In this document: one piece after another, positions 29,844 to 37,653 of the stretch
How the letters are laid out: every line of letters starts with the position of its first letter
Numbering within the stretch: the stretch's first letter is position 1
Source: Mesorhizobium sp. M3A.F.Ca.ET.080.04.2.1
Lineage (GTDB): Bacteria; Pseudomonadota; Alphaproteobacteria; Rhizobiales; Rhizobiaceae
DNA length: 64,000 bases
Reading direction: 5' to 3'
Assembly (NCBI RefSeq): GCF_003952525.1
Contig: NZ_CP034451.1
Location: 6,101,598 to 6,165,597 of the forward strand
Made by a program: the position numbers and the translations under genes
The notes under the pieces: model-generated
Databases searched by the model: none
Seen by the model: only the letters and a program-made list of their open reading frames with translations
What the model was told of the DNA's origin: nothing

Positions 29844-30695
29844 ATGACGACGAGGCGGTGGCAGCTGGCGCATGGACGCCATCTCGACCTTGGCCCGAAA
29901 GCGGTCATCGTCGGAATCCTCAACGTGACGCCTGACAGCTTCTCCGATGGCGGTCTCTTCATCGATCCGAAGAACGCGCTAGCCCAAGCGCGCCGCATGG
30001 TGGAGGAGGGCGCGTCGATCATCGATGTCGGCGGAGAGTCGACACGGCCTGGTTTTGCCCCGGTGACGGCCGAGGAGGAGCAGGCGCGCGTGCTGCCGGT
30101 CATCGAGGCGCTCGCCGCGTCCGGCGAGGCGCTGATTTCGATCGATACCTATCGCGAGGACACCGCCCGGCGTGCCGTCGCCGCCGGCGCGCATATCGTC
30201 AACGACGTCTGGGGCTTGCAGCGCGAAGAGGGCATCGCGCGCATCGCGGCGCAGACCGGTGCCGGGCTCGTCATCATGCACACCGGGCGCGAGCGGCAGA
30301 AACTGCCCGACGTGATCGAAGACCAGTTCCTGTTCCTGCGAAGATCGCTGGAGATCGCGCGGGCCTGCGGTGTCGGCGATGGCCAGATCGTGCTCGACCC
30401 CGGCTTCGGCTTCGCCAAGGAGACAGCAGAAGAGAACCTCGATCTGATGGCGCGGTTTTCCGCACTTCGGGAGCTCGGCTTTCCGCTGATGGCCGGGACG
30501 TCTCGCAAGCGTTTCATCGGGACGGTCACGGGCCGGGAACCCGCCCAGCGGGCGGTAGGCACCGCGGCCACCAGCGTCATCCTTCGGCTGAAGGGTGCCG
30601 ACCTGTTTCGGGTCCACGATGTCGCAATCAACGTGGACGCGCTGGCCGTCGTCGATGCTATGTTGGCCAGAGAAATCGACCCGCCCGGACATTGA
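29844..30695 (+). CDS. folP: Dihydropteroate synthase
   Basis: 283 aa. It condenses para-aminobenzoate with dihydropterin pyrophosphate in folate synthesis and is the sulfonamide target. Signatures: ILNVTPDSFSDGG (residues 25-37), IDVGGESTRPGF, DPGFGFAKE, GTSRKRFIG. The length is normal. It leads a folP-folB-folK operon, with the folB ATG 2 bp after the folP stop. Confidence 0.96.
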   Translation: MTTRRWQLAHGRHLDLGPKAVIVGILNVTPDSFSDGGLFIDPKNALAQARRMVEEGASIIDVGGESTRPGFAPVTAEEEQARVLPVIEALAASGEALISIDTYREDTARRAVAAGAHIVNDVWGLQREEGIARIAAQTGAGLVIMHTGRERQKLPDVIEDQFLFLRRSLEIARACGVGDGQIVLDPGFGFAKETAEENLDLMARFSALRELGFPLMAGTSRKRFIGTVTGREPAQRAVGTAATSVILRLKGADLFRVHDVAINVDALAVVDAMLAREIDPPGH

Positions 30696-30697
30696 CG

Positions 30698-31057
30698 ATG
30701 TACATCATCCGCATGAAGAACTGCGCCTTCTTTGCCCGGCATGGTGTGCTGGACGAGGAGGAGACGCTCGGCCAGCGCTTTTATGTCGACGCCGAGCTCA
30801 CGGTCGAGCCCGGCCGCCGGCTCGAGGAAGACTCCATCGAGGACACCGTCAATTACGGCATCGCCTTTGCGGTCATCGAGAAGATCGTCACCGGGCACCG
30901 GCGTTTCCTGATCGAGTCGCTGGCGCTGGAAGTGGCGAAAGCGCTGACGGCGCGGTTTCCGCAGATCAGGAAAGCCGAGATCACGGTGCGCAAGCCGAAC
31001 GCCCCGGTGCCGGGCGTCCTGGATTATGTCGAGGTGACCGTTGTCTGGCCCGAGTAA
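30698..31057 (+). CDS. folB: Dihydroneopterin aldolase
   Basis: 119 aa from ATG 30698. FARHGVLDEEETLGQRFYVD is the FolB signature and carries the tetrahedral-center residues; the C terminus is KPNAPVPGVLDYVEV. It converts dihydroneopterin to 6-hydroxymethyl-dihydropterin, the step before FolK. It overlaps the folK start by 17 bp. Confidence 0.94.
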   Translation: MYIIRMKNCAFFARHGVLDEEETLGQRFYVDAELTVEPGRRLEEDSIEDTVNYGIAFAVIEKIVTGHRRFLIESLALEVAKALTARFPQIRKAEITVRKPNAPVPGVLDYVEVTVVWPE

Positions 31058-31553
31058 CACGGTCTATCTCAGCCTTGGCGGCAATCTCGGCGACCCCGCG
31101 AAATCCATGGCTGCCGCGTTGCGCATGTTGGATGGCGATGAGGCGACGCGCGTGATGGCCGTCTCGTCGCTCTATCGCACGCCGCCTTGGGGAAAGCTCG
31201 ATCAACCGGACTTCCTCAATGCGGCGGCCGCGATCGAGACGACGCTTGCGCCGCGCGCCCTGCTCGACCTTTGCCTCGATGTCGAAAGGCGGCTGAAACG
31301 GGTGCGCGAGGAGCGCTGGGGTCCGCGCCTGATCGACATCGACATCCTGATGTTCGGCGATCGAATCATCCATGAAACCGGGCTCGAGGTCCCGCATCCG
31401 CGCATGCTGGAGCGTGCCTTCGTGCTGGCGCCACTAGCCGAGATCGCGCCCGACCTTGCCGCTGGAGGCAGGAGTGTTTCCGAGCGGCTCGCCGGCGTCG
31501 ATGCCTCAGGGATCGAGCGCCTGCCATCGGGCCGGGAGTGGTGGCTGGGCTGA
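31041..31553 (+). CDS. folK: 6-hydroxymethyl-7,8-dihydropterin pyrophosphokinase
   Basis: 170 aa, starting with TTG at 31041 inside the folB end. VYLSLGGNLGDPAKSM at the N terminus and RWGPRLIDIDILMFGD near residue 95 (metal-binding D-x-D) are the HPPK signatures, followed by VPHPRMLERAFVLAPL. It adds pyrophosphate for FolP. No ATG gives an intact N terminus, so the TTG start is accepted. Confidence 0.94.
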   Translation: MSGPSNTVYLSLGGNLGDPAKSMAAALRMLDGDEATRVMAVSSLYRTPPWGKLDQPDFLNAAAAIETTLAPRALLDLCLDVERRLKRVREERWGPRLIDIDILMFGDRIIHETGLEVPHPRMLERAFVLAPLAEIAPDLAAGGRSVSERLAGVDASGIERLPSGREWWLG

Positions 31554-31563
31554 CACCGGTAAG

Positions 31564-32112
31564 TCAGCCCGAAAAACCACCGCCGTCGAGAAACGCCTTC
31601 TCTTCCGCCGTCGTCTCGCGGCCGAGCATCCGGTTTCGGTGCGGGAAGCGGCCGAAGCGCTGGATGATATCGCGGTGCTCTTCCGCATATTTGAGATAGT
31701 CTGGTGCCCTGGCGGCGGTGAACTGTACGGCTCGCTCCTGATCGGCAAGCAGTTCCGAATGCTCCAAGGGCAGGTACAGGAAGACGCGCAGCGCCACCTC
31801 GAGCTCCAGATCATGCCCGGCGGCTATCGCCTTGTCGGCAAAATGCCGGGCGAGCGGATCCGTCGCGTACATATGCCCGGTACCGCGGAAGCAGTTGCGC
31901 GGAAACTGATCGAGCAGAATCATCAGCGCCAGCGAGCCTTCGGCATAGTCGCTCCAGTCATCGCATTCGCGCCGGGCGGCGGCGTGGTGAAGATCGAGGA
32001 ACCGATTGCGGAAACCGGTGTCGAAAGCATCGTTCTTCTCGAACCAGGCGTTCTCGCCGGCATCGCGCCAGAATTGGGTGACCGATAGCGCTCTCGTATC
32101 GCGTTCTGCCAT
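31564..32112 (-). CDS. DUF924 family protein
   Basis: 182 aa, all helical. It contains the family blocks VTQFWRDAG, WFEKNDAFDTGF, LALMILLDQFPRNCFRGTG and YLPLEHSE. DUF924 is widespread and has a TPR-like fold, but its biochemical role is not established. It is convergent with folK, with only 10 bp between stops. Confidence 0.88.
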   Translation of the reverse strand: MAERDTRALSVTQFWRDAGENAWFEKNDAFDTGFRNRFLDLHHAAARRECDDWSDYAEGSLALMILLDQFPRNCFRGTGHMYATDPLARHFADKAIAAGHDLELEVALRVFLYLPLEHSELLADQERAVQFTAARAPDYLKYAEEHRDIIQRFGRFPHRNRMLGRETTAEEKAFLDGGGFSG

Positions 32113-32122
32113 GCGTAGCTCC

Positions 32123-33958
32123 TCAGCTCTTCGTCTCTGCCTTGTTGAGCATCCCGGCCGTCTCTTCGTTCAGCGCCTGGCCAGTGCGGCGGGGCTGGGC
32201 GAGCGGCGTCGGGATCGGCGTGCCGGTATTGCCCTTCAGGAAGCGCTGGCCGGCGCGGACGCCTTCGGCGAGTTGCATCTCGAAGCGGGCGCTGTCGCGG
32301 CGGCGCACATCCTCGATGACCTCGGCGACCTCTTCCGGGTCGACACCCAGCGCTTCCAATGCCGAGCCGCCAAAGACGAGCGCCGATTCGAAAGTCTCGC
32401 GCAACTGGTAGTCGACACCGGCGCGGATGAGCTGCAGCGCGGTTCCGCGGTCGAAGGCGCGCGCCAGCAGGGTGACGAACGGGAATTCCGACTTGATCAA
32501 TTGCGCGATCCGCACGGCGGCGTCCGGCTTGTCGACGCAGATCAGCACGGCACGCGCCCTGCCGGCGCCTGCGGCATGCAGGATATCCAGCCGCGTGCCG
32601 TCGCCGTAATAGACCTTGAAGCCGAAGTCGGCTGCCGCCTGGATCATCTCGACCTCGTTGTCGATGATCGAGACGTCGAGGCCGCGCAAAAGCAGCGGCT
32701 GGCTGGCGATCTGGCCGAAACGGCCGAAGCCGATGATCAGCACGCTGCCGGTCAGCCCATCGGCGATATCGACGCCCTCCAACGACTGCTCGTCGCGCGG
32801 CGTGAGGTAGCGCAGCGCCACGATCGCCAATGGGGTGAGCACCATCGAGATGATGATGATGGCCGTCAGTGTGGCATTGGCGTTGCCGTCGATGATGCCG
32901 ACGCCGGCCGCGGCGGAGTAGAGGACGAAGGCGAACTCGCCGCCCTGCGCCATGAAGACGGCCCGTTCGACCGCTTCGCGATGGCTGGTCCTGAGCATGC
33001 GGGCGACGACGTAGATGCCGGCCGCCTTCATCACCATGTAGGCGACGACGTAGATGGCCACCAGCCGCCAGTTCTGCGCTACGATGTTGAGGTCGAGCGA
33101 CATGCCGACGGCGAGGAAGAACAGGCCGAGCAGGATGCCGCGGAACGGCTCGATGTCAGCTTCGAGCTGATGGCGGAAGGTCGACTCCGACAGGAGCACG
33201 CCCGCGAGGAAGGCGCCCATCGCCATGGACAGGCCGGAAAGCTGCATGGCCAGCGCCGATCCAAGGACCACCAGCAGCGCGGCGGCGGTCATGACTTCGC
33301 GGGCGCGGGCATCCGCCAGGACACGGAAGAGCGGGTTGAGCAAATAGCGCCCGGCGACGACCAATCCGATGATCGCGGCGATGCCGATGCCGACCTCGGT
33401 GAGCCGTTCGGACAGGCTGGTCTCGGCGCCGCCAGGCGCCAGGAACGCAACCAGCGCCAGCAACGGCACGATCATCAGGTCTTCGAGCAACAGGATCGAG
33501 ACGATGCGCTGGCCCTTGGGTGTGGCGATCTCGCCGCGTTCCTCGAGCAGTTGCATGACGATTGCGGTCGAGGTCAGCACGAAGCCGGCGCCGGCGACGA
33601 AGGACTGCGCGATCGGAAAGCCTCCGGCCAGGCCGACCCCGGTCAAGAGCACGGCGCAGACGCCGACCTGCAGCGCGCCGAGGCCGAAGATCTCGCGCCG
33701 CAAGCCCCAGAGCCGCGACGGCTGCATTTCGAGGCCGATGATGAACAGGAACATGACGACGCCTAGCTCGGCGACGTGCAGGATGGCCTCCGATTCTGCA
33801 AAGACGCCAAGGCCGAACGGGCCGATGACCACGCCGGCAGCGAGATAGCCCAGGATGGAGCCCAGCCCCATTCGCTTGAAGATCGGCACGGCAACCACGC
33901 CGGCGGCGAGCAGCGCCACAACCTGTACGAGATCGCTGCCCGATCCTTCTGCCGCCAT
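32123..33958 (-). CDS. CPA2-family monovalent cation:proton antiporter (KefB/KefC-like)
   Basis: 611 aa from ATG 33958 (AAGGTGACG upstream). Residues ~5-385 form about 12 membrane segments with the Na/H exchanger fold (LGSILGYLAAGVVIGPFGLG, FIIGLEMQPSRLWGLR). Residues ~405-520 are a TrkA-N/RCK nucleotide-binding domain (VLIIGFGRFGQIAS). Kef-type proteins exchange K(+) or Na(+) for protons and are often gated by redox metabolites. The IS1111-group element lies about 20 bp upstream of the start codon, so the native promoter is displaced. Confidence 0.92.
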   Translation of the reverse strand: MAAEGSGSDLVQVVALLAAGVVAVPIFKRMGLGSILGYLAAGVVIGPFGLGVFAESEAILHVAELGVVMFLFIIGLEMQPSRLWGLRREIFGLGALQVGVCAVLLTGVGLAGGFPIAQSFVAGAGFVLTSTAIVMQLLEERGEIATPKGQRIVSILLLEDLMIVPLLALVAFLAPGGAETSLSERLTEVGIGIAAIIGLVVAGRYLLNPLFRVLADARAREVMTAAALLVVLGSALAMQLSGLSMAMGAFLAGVLLSESTFRHQLEADIEPFRGILLGLFFLAVGMSLDLNIVAQNWRLVAIYVVAYMVMKAAGIYVVARMLRTSHREAVERAVFMAQGGEFAFVLYSAAAGVGIIDGNANATLTAIIIISMVLTPLAIVALRYLTPRDEQSLEGVDIADGLTGSVLIIGFGRFGQIASQPLLLRGLDVSIIDNEVEMIQAAADFGFKVYYGDGTRLDILHAAGAGRARAVLICVDKPDAAVRIAQLIKSEFPFVTLLARAFDRGTALQLIRAGVDYQLRETFESALVFGGSALEALGVDPEEVAEVIEDVRRRDSARFEMQLAEGVRAGQRFLKGNTGTPIPTPLAQPRRTGQALNEETAGMLNKAETKS

Positions 33959-33984
33959 GCTCGTCACCTTGTTAGCTTGATGGG

Positions 33985-33998
33985 GTGGACGGCCCCCG
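33985..33998 (+). repeat. Left sub-terminal inverted repeat of the IS1111-group element
   Basis: GTGGACGGCCCCCG; its reverse complement is at 35341-35354 (14/14). Confidence 0.85.
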
Positions 33999-34066
33999 AC
34001 CCAGCGGCATCGCAATGTGCCAAGATGGCGTTGTCAAAGGACCATCAGAGGGAAGGAACCGTCCGC

Positions 34067-35095
34067 ATGCAAGTTATCACGATCGGATTGGATATCGCCA
34101 AGAACGTCTTTCAAGTTCACGGCGTCGATAATGCAGGAAACGCGGTGCTCCGTCGAAAAGTTCGGCGCGATCAGCTTATTCCGTTGCTTCGCGATATGCA
34201 GCCGTGCCTCATCGGCATGGAGGCCTGCGCGACGGCGCACCATTGGGCGCGGGAGCTGATTGCACTCGGGCATGTGGTCAAGTTGATGCCGCCGGCTTAC
34301 GTAAAGGCCTACGTCAAGCGCAACAAGAACGATGCGGCCGACGCGGAAGCGATCTGCGAGGCGGTGACGCGACCGACAATGCGGTTCGTGGCTGTCAAAT
34401 CGGCGGATGCCCAGAGCATTCTGATGCTTCATCGGGCTCGCCACCTCTTGGTTCGGCAGCGCACAGCGCAAATCAGCGCGATGCGGGCGCATCTGGCCGA
34501 GTATGGCGTCGTCGCACCGAAGGGCCGGGCCCATGTCCGTGGTCTAATCGAAGCTCTTGACAAGGGCGATGGGCCGCTCCCCGCGATGGCGCGACAGGTT
34601 CTTATCCTCCTCGCCCGAACGATCGAAGGGCTTGGCGCACAAATCCGGAAGATCGAGATCGAGCTTCTGGCGTGGTATCGCACGAACCAGGTCTGCCGGC
34701 GGCTTTCAACCATTCCCGGAATCGGCTTCATCACGGCGACCGCCCTCGCTGCCACCGTCGTCGACGCAAAAGTCTTCCGCTCCGGTCGTCAATTCGCTGC
34801 TTGGCTCGGCCTTGTTCCAAAACAACATTCCTCCGGTGGCAAAGACAGAATGGGAGGAATCTCGAAGATGGGAGATCGCTATTTACGGCATCTCCTCGTC
34901 GTCGGCGCCACGGCGGTCATCCGATACACGCGGCGAAAAGCGACGACCGTCAGTACCTGGGCGAACCAGTTGCTCGAGCGTAAGCCGGCACGGCTGGTCA
35001 CAGTCGCTGTCGCCAACAAGGTAGCGCGGATCGCCTGGGCGGTGATGGCGCGTGAGGAAAACTACCGCGCGACGCCGTCAATGGCTCGAGGGTAA
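34067..35095 (+). CDS. IS110-family (IS1111-group) DEDD recombinase/transposase
   Basis: 342 aa, full length. The N-terminal RuvC-like DEDD domain shows D9 (ITIGLDIAKN), E52 (LIGMEACA), and D89 and D92 (KNDAADAEAI). The C-terminal Transposase_20 domain has STIPGIGFITATALAA at 214-229, AAWLGLVPKQHSSGGKD at 244-260 and GDRYLRHLLVVGA. The serine pair in HSSGG is the likely nucleophile region. All motifs look intact, so the element may be active. These enzymes are directed to donor and target DNA by a structured non-coding RNA made from the element. Confidence 0.95.
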   Translation: MQVITIGLDIAKNVFQVHGVDNAGNAVLRRKVRRDQLIPLLRDMQPCLIGMEACATAHHWARELIALGHVVKLMPPAYVKAYVKRNKNDAADAEAICEAVTRPTMRFVAVKSADAQSILMLHRARHLLVRQRTAQISAMRAHLAEYGVVAPKGRAHVRGLIEALDKGDGPLPAMARQVLILLARTIEGLGAQIRKIEIELLAWYRTNQVCRRLSTIPGIGFITATALAATVVDAKVFRSGRQFAAWLGLVPKQHSSGGKDRMGGISKMGDRYLRHLLVVGATAVIRYTRRKATTVSTWANQLLERKPARLVTVAVANKVARIAWAVMAREENYRATPSMARG

Positions 35096-35159
35096 CGACG
35101 GTCGCGCGAAATGACATCCAGTTTGGGCAGGAGAGAACGACATCAGTGATGCAGATCCG

Positions 35160-35300
35160 GTCAAGCCGGGGATCGGGAGAACCTGAGTGATTCAACGCGC
35201 ATCGCAGCGCGGCAGCTTGATGAGGGCCCGATCCACCGACACCATCATGGCCAGCGGCCTGAGGCCGCACAAAAACAGGCCGAACACATGAATGAACCTG
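35160..35300 (+). ncRNA. Predicted bridge RNA (seekRNA) of the IS1111-group element
   Basis: Target loop: stem GGATCGGG (35170-35177) / CCCGATCC (35227-35234) encloses guide GAGTGATTCAA (35185-35195), hairpin CGCGC-ATCGCA-GCGCG (35196-35211) and guide AGCTTGATG (35214-35222). The first guide is the reverse complement of the right flank joined at the core (TTGAATCACTC). The second equals the left flank (33974-33982). Donor loop: hairpin GCGGCC-TGA-GGCCGC (35254-35268) is flanked by CCATCA (35242-35247), the reverse complement of the left end TGATGG, and by ACACATGA (35284-35291), identical to the right end (35353-35360). The same guide order occurs in both loops. RNA ends are unknown. Confidence 0.8.
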
Positions 35301-35340
35301 ACCGCTTCAGTATTGCCATTGTCAGAATCTTCTTGCTCAA

Positions 35341-35354
35341 CGGGGGCCGTCCAC
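35341..35354 (+). repeat. Right sub-terminal inverted repeat of the IS1111-group element
   Basis: CGGGGGCCGTCCAC, the exact inverse of 33985-33998. Confidence 0.85.
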
Positions 35355-35578
35355 ACATGAATCACTCCTTGCATGCCGCGGGAGCGTGAAGCAAGGGCAG
35401 GGGCTCGGTAGCGCCAGAACAATGCAGAATCCGCGGCGCCGCTGTATTGCCGGGCGTTACACAAGTTTATGCAATCGTCTCGTTGCGTATTGCCAGAATC
35501 AGCGGCTAAGGGACCTGCGGCTTCGGCCGTTGGAGGCAGCGACGATCAGGTTGTTGCTTTTTTGAGGAGATGACTGAC

Positions 35579-35845
35579 ATGAAGAAGTTTTTGCTCGTCG
35601 TCGTTGGTGTTGCGGCGCTTGCGGGCTCGGCCTGCTCGGAGGGACCCGAATGCACGCAGGAGATGGCCACCAAGAAGGCGCAGGACATGGCCGCAGCGCT
35701 TCAGGAAGCGATCACCAAGGATCCGACCAAGGCAGCCGACCTTACGGCCAAGGTGCAGGCCGTGACCACGAAATACCAGGGCGCCACGACGCTCGATGAA
35801 GCCTGCAAGGCCTATGACGAAGTGACTGCCGCCATCAAGGGTTGA
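35579..35845 (+). CDS. Small exported protein, possible lipoprotein
   Basis: 88 aa. ATG 35579 is preferred over ATG 35570 because GAGGAG lies 10 bases upstream. MKKFLLVVVGVAALAGSAC is a signal sequence ending in a lipobox-like AGSAC. The mature part is about 68 residues and helical (EMATKKAQDMAAALQEAI, AADLTAKVQAVTTKY), with further cysteines in PECTQ and EACKAY that could form a disulfide. I do not recognise the family. A terminator follows, so it is probably a one-gene unit. Confidence 0.75.
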   Translation: MKKFLLVVVGVAALAGSACSEGPECTQEMATKKAQDMAAALQEAITKDPTKAADLTAKVQAVTTKYQGATTLDEACKAYDEVTAAIKG

Positions 35846-35866
35846 GCGCAGCTCTCTGGAACTGAA

Positions 35867-35900
35867 GAAGGCGGTAGTCGACGGCTGCCGCCTTTATTGT
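35867..35900 (+). terminator. Rho-independent terminator after the small exported protein gene
   Basis: AAGGCGGTAG...CTGCCGCCTT with one mismatch, followed by TATT. It can also serve the convergent gene ending at 35917. Confidence 0.65.
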
Positions 35901-35916
35901 GCCTCGTCGACTTGGG

Positions 35917-36471
35917 TCAGTTCTTCGCGATCGAACCCACTTCGATCGCATCGACCCGCTTCAGGCTCATGCCGATGACCGGGACCAGTTGCTTGTTGAC
36001 GCGTACCGCCACCGTCACGGTCATCGAGTTGTCGCCGGGGATACGGGCCTGCATGACGCCATTCAACTGATTGCGGTTGATGGTGAAGACGACCTTCTGC
36101 GGATCGACGACGTTGCCGCCGATGATGTCGAGCCCGTTCCCGGACGAGCCGCCCATGAAGTTGCCCTTGTAGCCTTCGCGGCCCCTGCGCTCGACGGTCG
36201 CCGACATCTTTTGGGTGAAGACGCCGACCCGACAGTCGCCGTCGAGCGTCATGCCGACCTTGCCGTCAGGCGTCGAGCCGTTGAAATTGCAGGTGAATTT
36301 GGTGCCCTTGTACTTGCCGGCGATGATCTCGCCCGGGCCGACCCATTTGCCTTCGACCGAGCGGAAAAACTGCTTGTCCGGCTCTGCCCCGAAAGCCTTT
36401 CCGGCTATGCCGAGTGGCGCGGCGAGCGCAACCATCGCGGGCAGGATGCAAGACAAGATTACGCTTTTCAT
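35917..36471 (-). CDS. Conserved exported protein of unknown function
   Basis: 184 aa from ATG 36471 (GTG 36480 is an alternative). The signal peptide is MKSVILSCILPAMVALAAP, with cleavage near AFGAEP. The mature protein is rich in Gly and beta-type segments (WVGPGEIIAGKYKGTKFTC, GGNVVDPQKVVFTINRNQL, DNSMTVTVAVRVNKQLVPV), consistent with a small periplasmic beta-barrel. Two cysteines (FTCNF, GDCRV) may pair. I do not recognise a named family. A perfect palindrome lies 24-40 bp upstream. Confidence 0.75.
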   Translation of the reverse strand: MKSVILSCILPAMVALAAPLGIAGKAFGAEPDKQFFRSVEGKWVGPGEIIAGKYKGTKFTCNFNGSTPDGKVGMTLDGDCRVGVFTQKMSATVERRGREGYKGNFMGGSSGNGLDIIGGNVVDPQKVVFTINRNQLNGVMQARIPGDNSMTVTVAVRVNKQLVPVIGMSLKRVDAIEVGSIAKN

Positions 36472-36494
36472 GGACGACACCCGGCACGACAGAG

Positions 36495-36511
36495 TCTGTT
36501 CTTGGAACAGA
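36495..36511. promoter_or_regulatory. Perfect palindrome upstream of the exported protein gene
   Basis: TCTGTTC-TTG-GAACAGA, 7-bp arms, located 24-40 bp before ATG 36471. Its position suits a repressor operator. It is not a LexA box, because the GTTC/GAAC half-sites are inverted with a 3-bp gap. Confidence 0.5.
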
Positions 36512-36570
36512 AACGACCATGAAGAAGATTGGTTAATGCTTCGTCACTGTCGACGGTTTTCGCATTTACC

Positions 36571-37653
36571 CTATGGCTCTACCTGACTGTCCCTTCGCGA
36601 CGCAAATGAAGTGAGCGCCGAAACGAAATCGCCAAGCCCAGGTCGTTTCGCCGCGATGAACGGCAGCGGACGCGCCGTCTCCATTGCCGCGATGCCGATG
36701 CGCGCCGTCATCATGCCGTTGACGACACCTTCGCCAAGCTTTGCCGAGAGTTTTGCTGCAAGCCCGTGGCCGACGATCTGCTGCACGAAACTGTCGCCGA
36801 CGGCGATCGATCCCGTGACCGCGAGATGGGCCAGAACGCCGCGCGCCAGCCGAAAGAAGCCGAGCGTGCCAGGGCGGCCGCCATAGAGTTCGGACAGGCG
36901 CCGTATCAATCGCCCCGCCTCGAACACGACATAGGCGACATCGACGAGGGCGCGGGGGCTGACAGCCGTCACAAGCGACACGCGCTTGGCGGCTTCGAGG
37001 ATCATCACCTTGGCGCGGGCGTCGAGCGGCGCCAAAATCTCGGTCTCGGCGAGCCGCACCAGATTGCCGCCGTCGATGATTTCGCCGCGCAATTCGGCAA
37101 GCGAGCGACGGCCGGCCGCGGTCTCGGGCTTCGCTGCCACAAAGGCCGAGAGTTCGTCGACCAAAGCGCGCGCAGCCTTGGGGTCGTCGCGCGCGACGGC
37201 GTCGAGGGCGCGCTTCTGCAGCTTCTCAACCTCGGCGAGACGCGCGATGGCCATGAATTCGCGAATAAGGATCACGAGCAGCGACAGAAGCGCGATAGCC
37301 GCCGTGCCGGCCGCCAGCCATCCAAGCCATTCAGCGCGTGCGAACAAGTCACGGATGAGGCGGTCGGTCCACAAGCCGACCGCGAGCGAGACCAGCACGC
37401 CGAAGGCACCGAAGAACAGGCGAGCGAGCAGGGACCGTTTTCTTGGCCCAGTTGCCGGCGGTGGCGCGGCCTGCTGGATATCGGGCTCGTCGAACACGTC
37501 GGTTTCGGAAGGAATGACCACCGCGACATCCGGCCTGGCGGTGCGCGGCCTGCGTGCCGGCTGCTCCTCGGCGCGATGCTTCTGCGGCGGCGCCTGTGTT
37601 GGTGCTGCCTCGGGCTCGATACGGAAGGCCGCGGGTTTGCGGGGCGCGGTCAT
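36571..37653 (-). CDS. ycjF: YcjF family (UPF0283/DUF697) inner-membrane protein
   Basis: 360 aa. The N-terminal 75 residues are Pro/Ala-rich and cytoplasmic-looking. Two membrane helices follow at about 78-97 and 110-130 (SLLARLFFGAFGVLVSLAVG, WLGWLAAGTAAIALLSLLVI), then the DUF697 domain with a hydrophobic VTAVSPRALVDVAYVVFEAG. E. coli ycjX-ycjF are in a stress (Psp-linked) cluster. Its start overlaps the stop of ycjX by 4 bp, so the pair is co-translated. Confidence 0.88.
   Translation of the reverse strand: MTAPRKPAAFRIEPEAAPTQAPPQKHRAEEQPARRPRTARPDVAVVIPSETDVFDEPDIQQAAPPPATGPRKRSLLARLFFGAFGVLVSLAVGLWTDRLIRDLFARAEWLGWLAAGTAAIALLSLLVILIREFMAIARLAEVEKLQKRALDAVARDDPKAARALVDELSAFVAAKPETAAGRRSLAELRGEIIDGGNLVRLAETEILAPLDARAKVMILEAAKRVSLVTAVSPRALVDVAYVVFEAGRLIRRLSELYGGRPGTLGFFRLARGVLAHLAVTGSIAVGDSFVQQIVGHGLAAKLSAKLGEGVVNGMMTARIGIAAMETARPLPFIAAKRPGLGDFVSALTSFASRRDSQVEP

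Larger units (their letters stand above)
33978..35360 (+). mobile_element. IS110-family, IS1111-group insertion sequence
   Basis: About 1.38 kb bounded by the trinucleotide TGA at 33978-33980 and 35358-35360, taken as the shared core. Sub-terminal 14-bp inverted repeats (33985-33998 and 35341-35354) sit 4 bp and 3 bp inside those cores. That is the layout of the IS1111 group rather than a simple terminal-repeat element. It carries one DEDD transposase gene and a 245-bp non-coding right end holding a predicted bridge RNA. No target duplication longer than the core is seen. Exact ends are uncertain by about 3 bp. Confidence 0.85.

Noticed and set aside
35284..35293. Direct 10-bp match ACACATGAAT between the IS right end interior and the right junction as a target guide
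   Set aside because: The match spans the element's own end and its orientation fits the donor guide. The last two bases (AT) matching the flank are probably chance.
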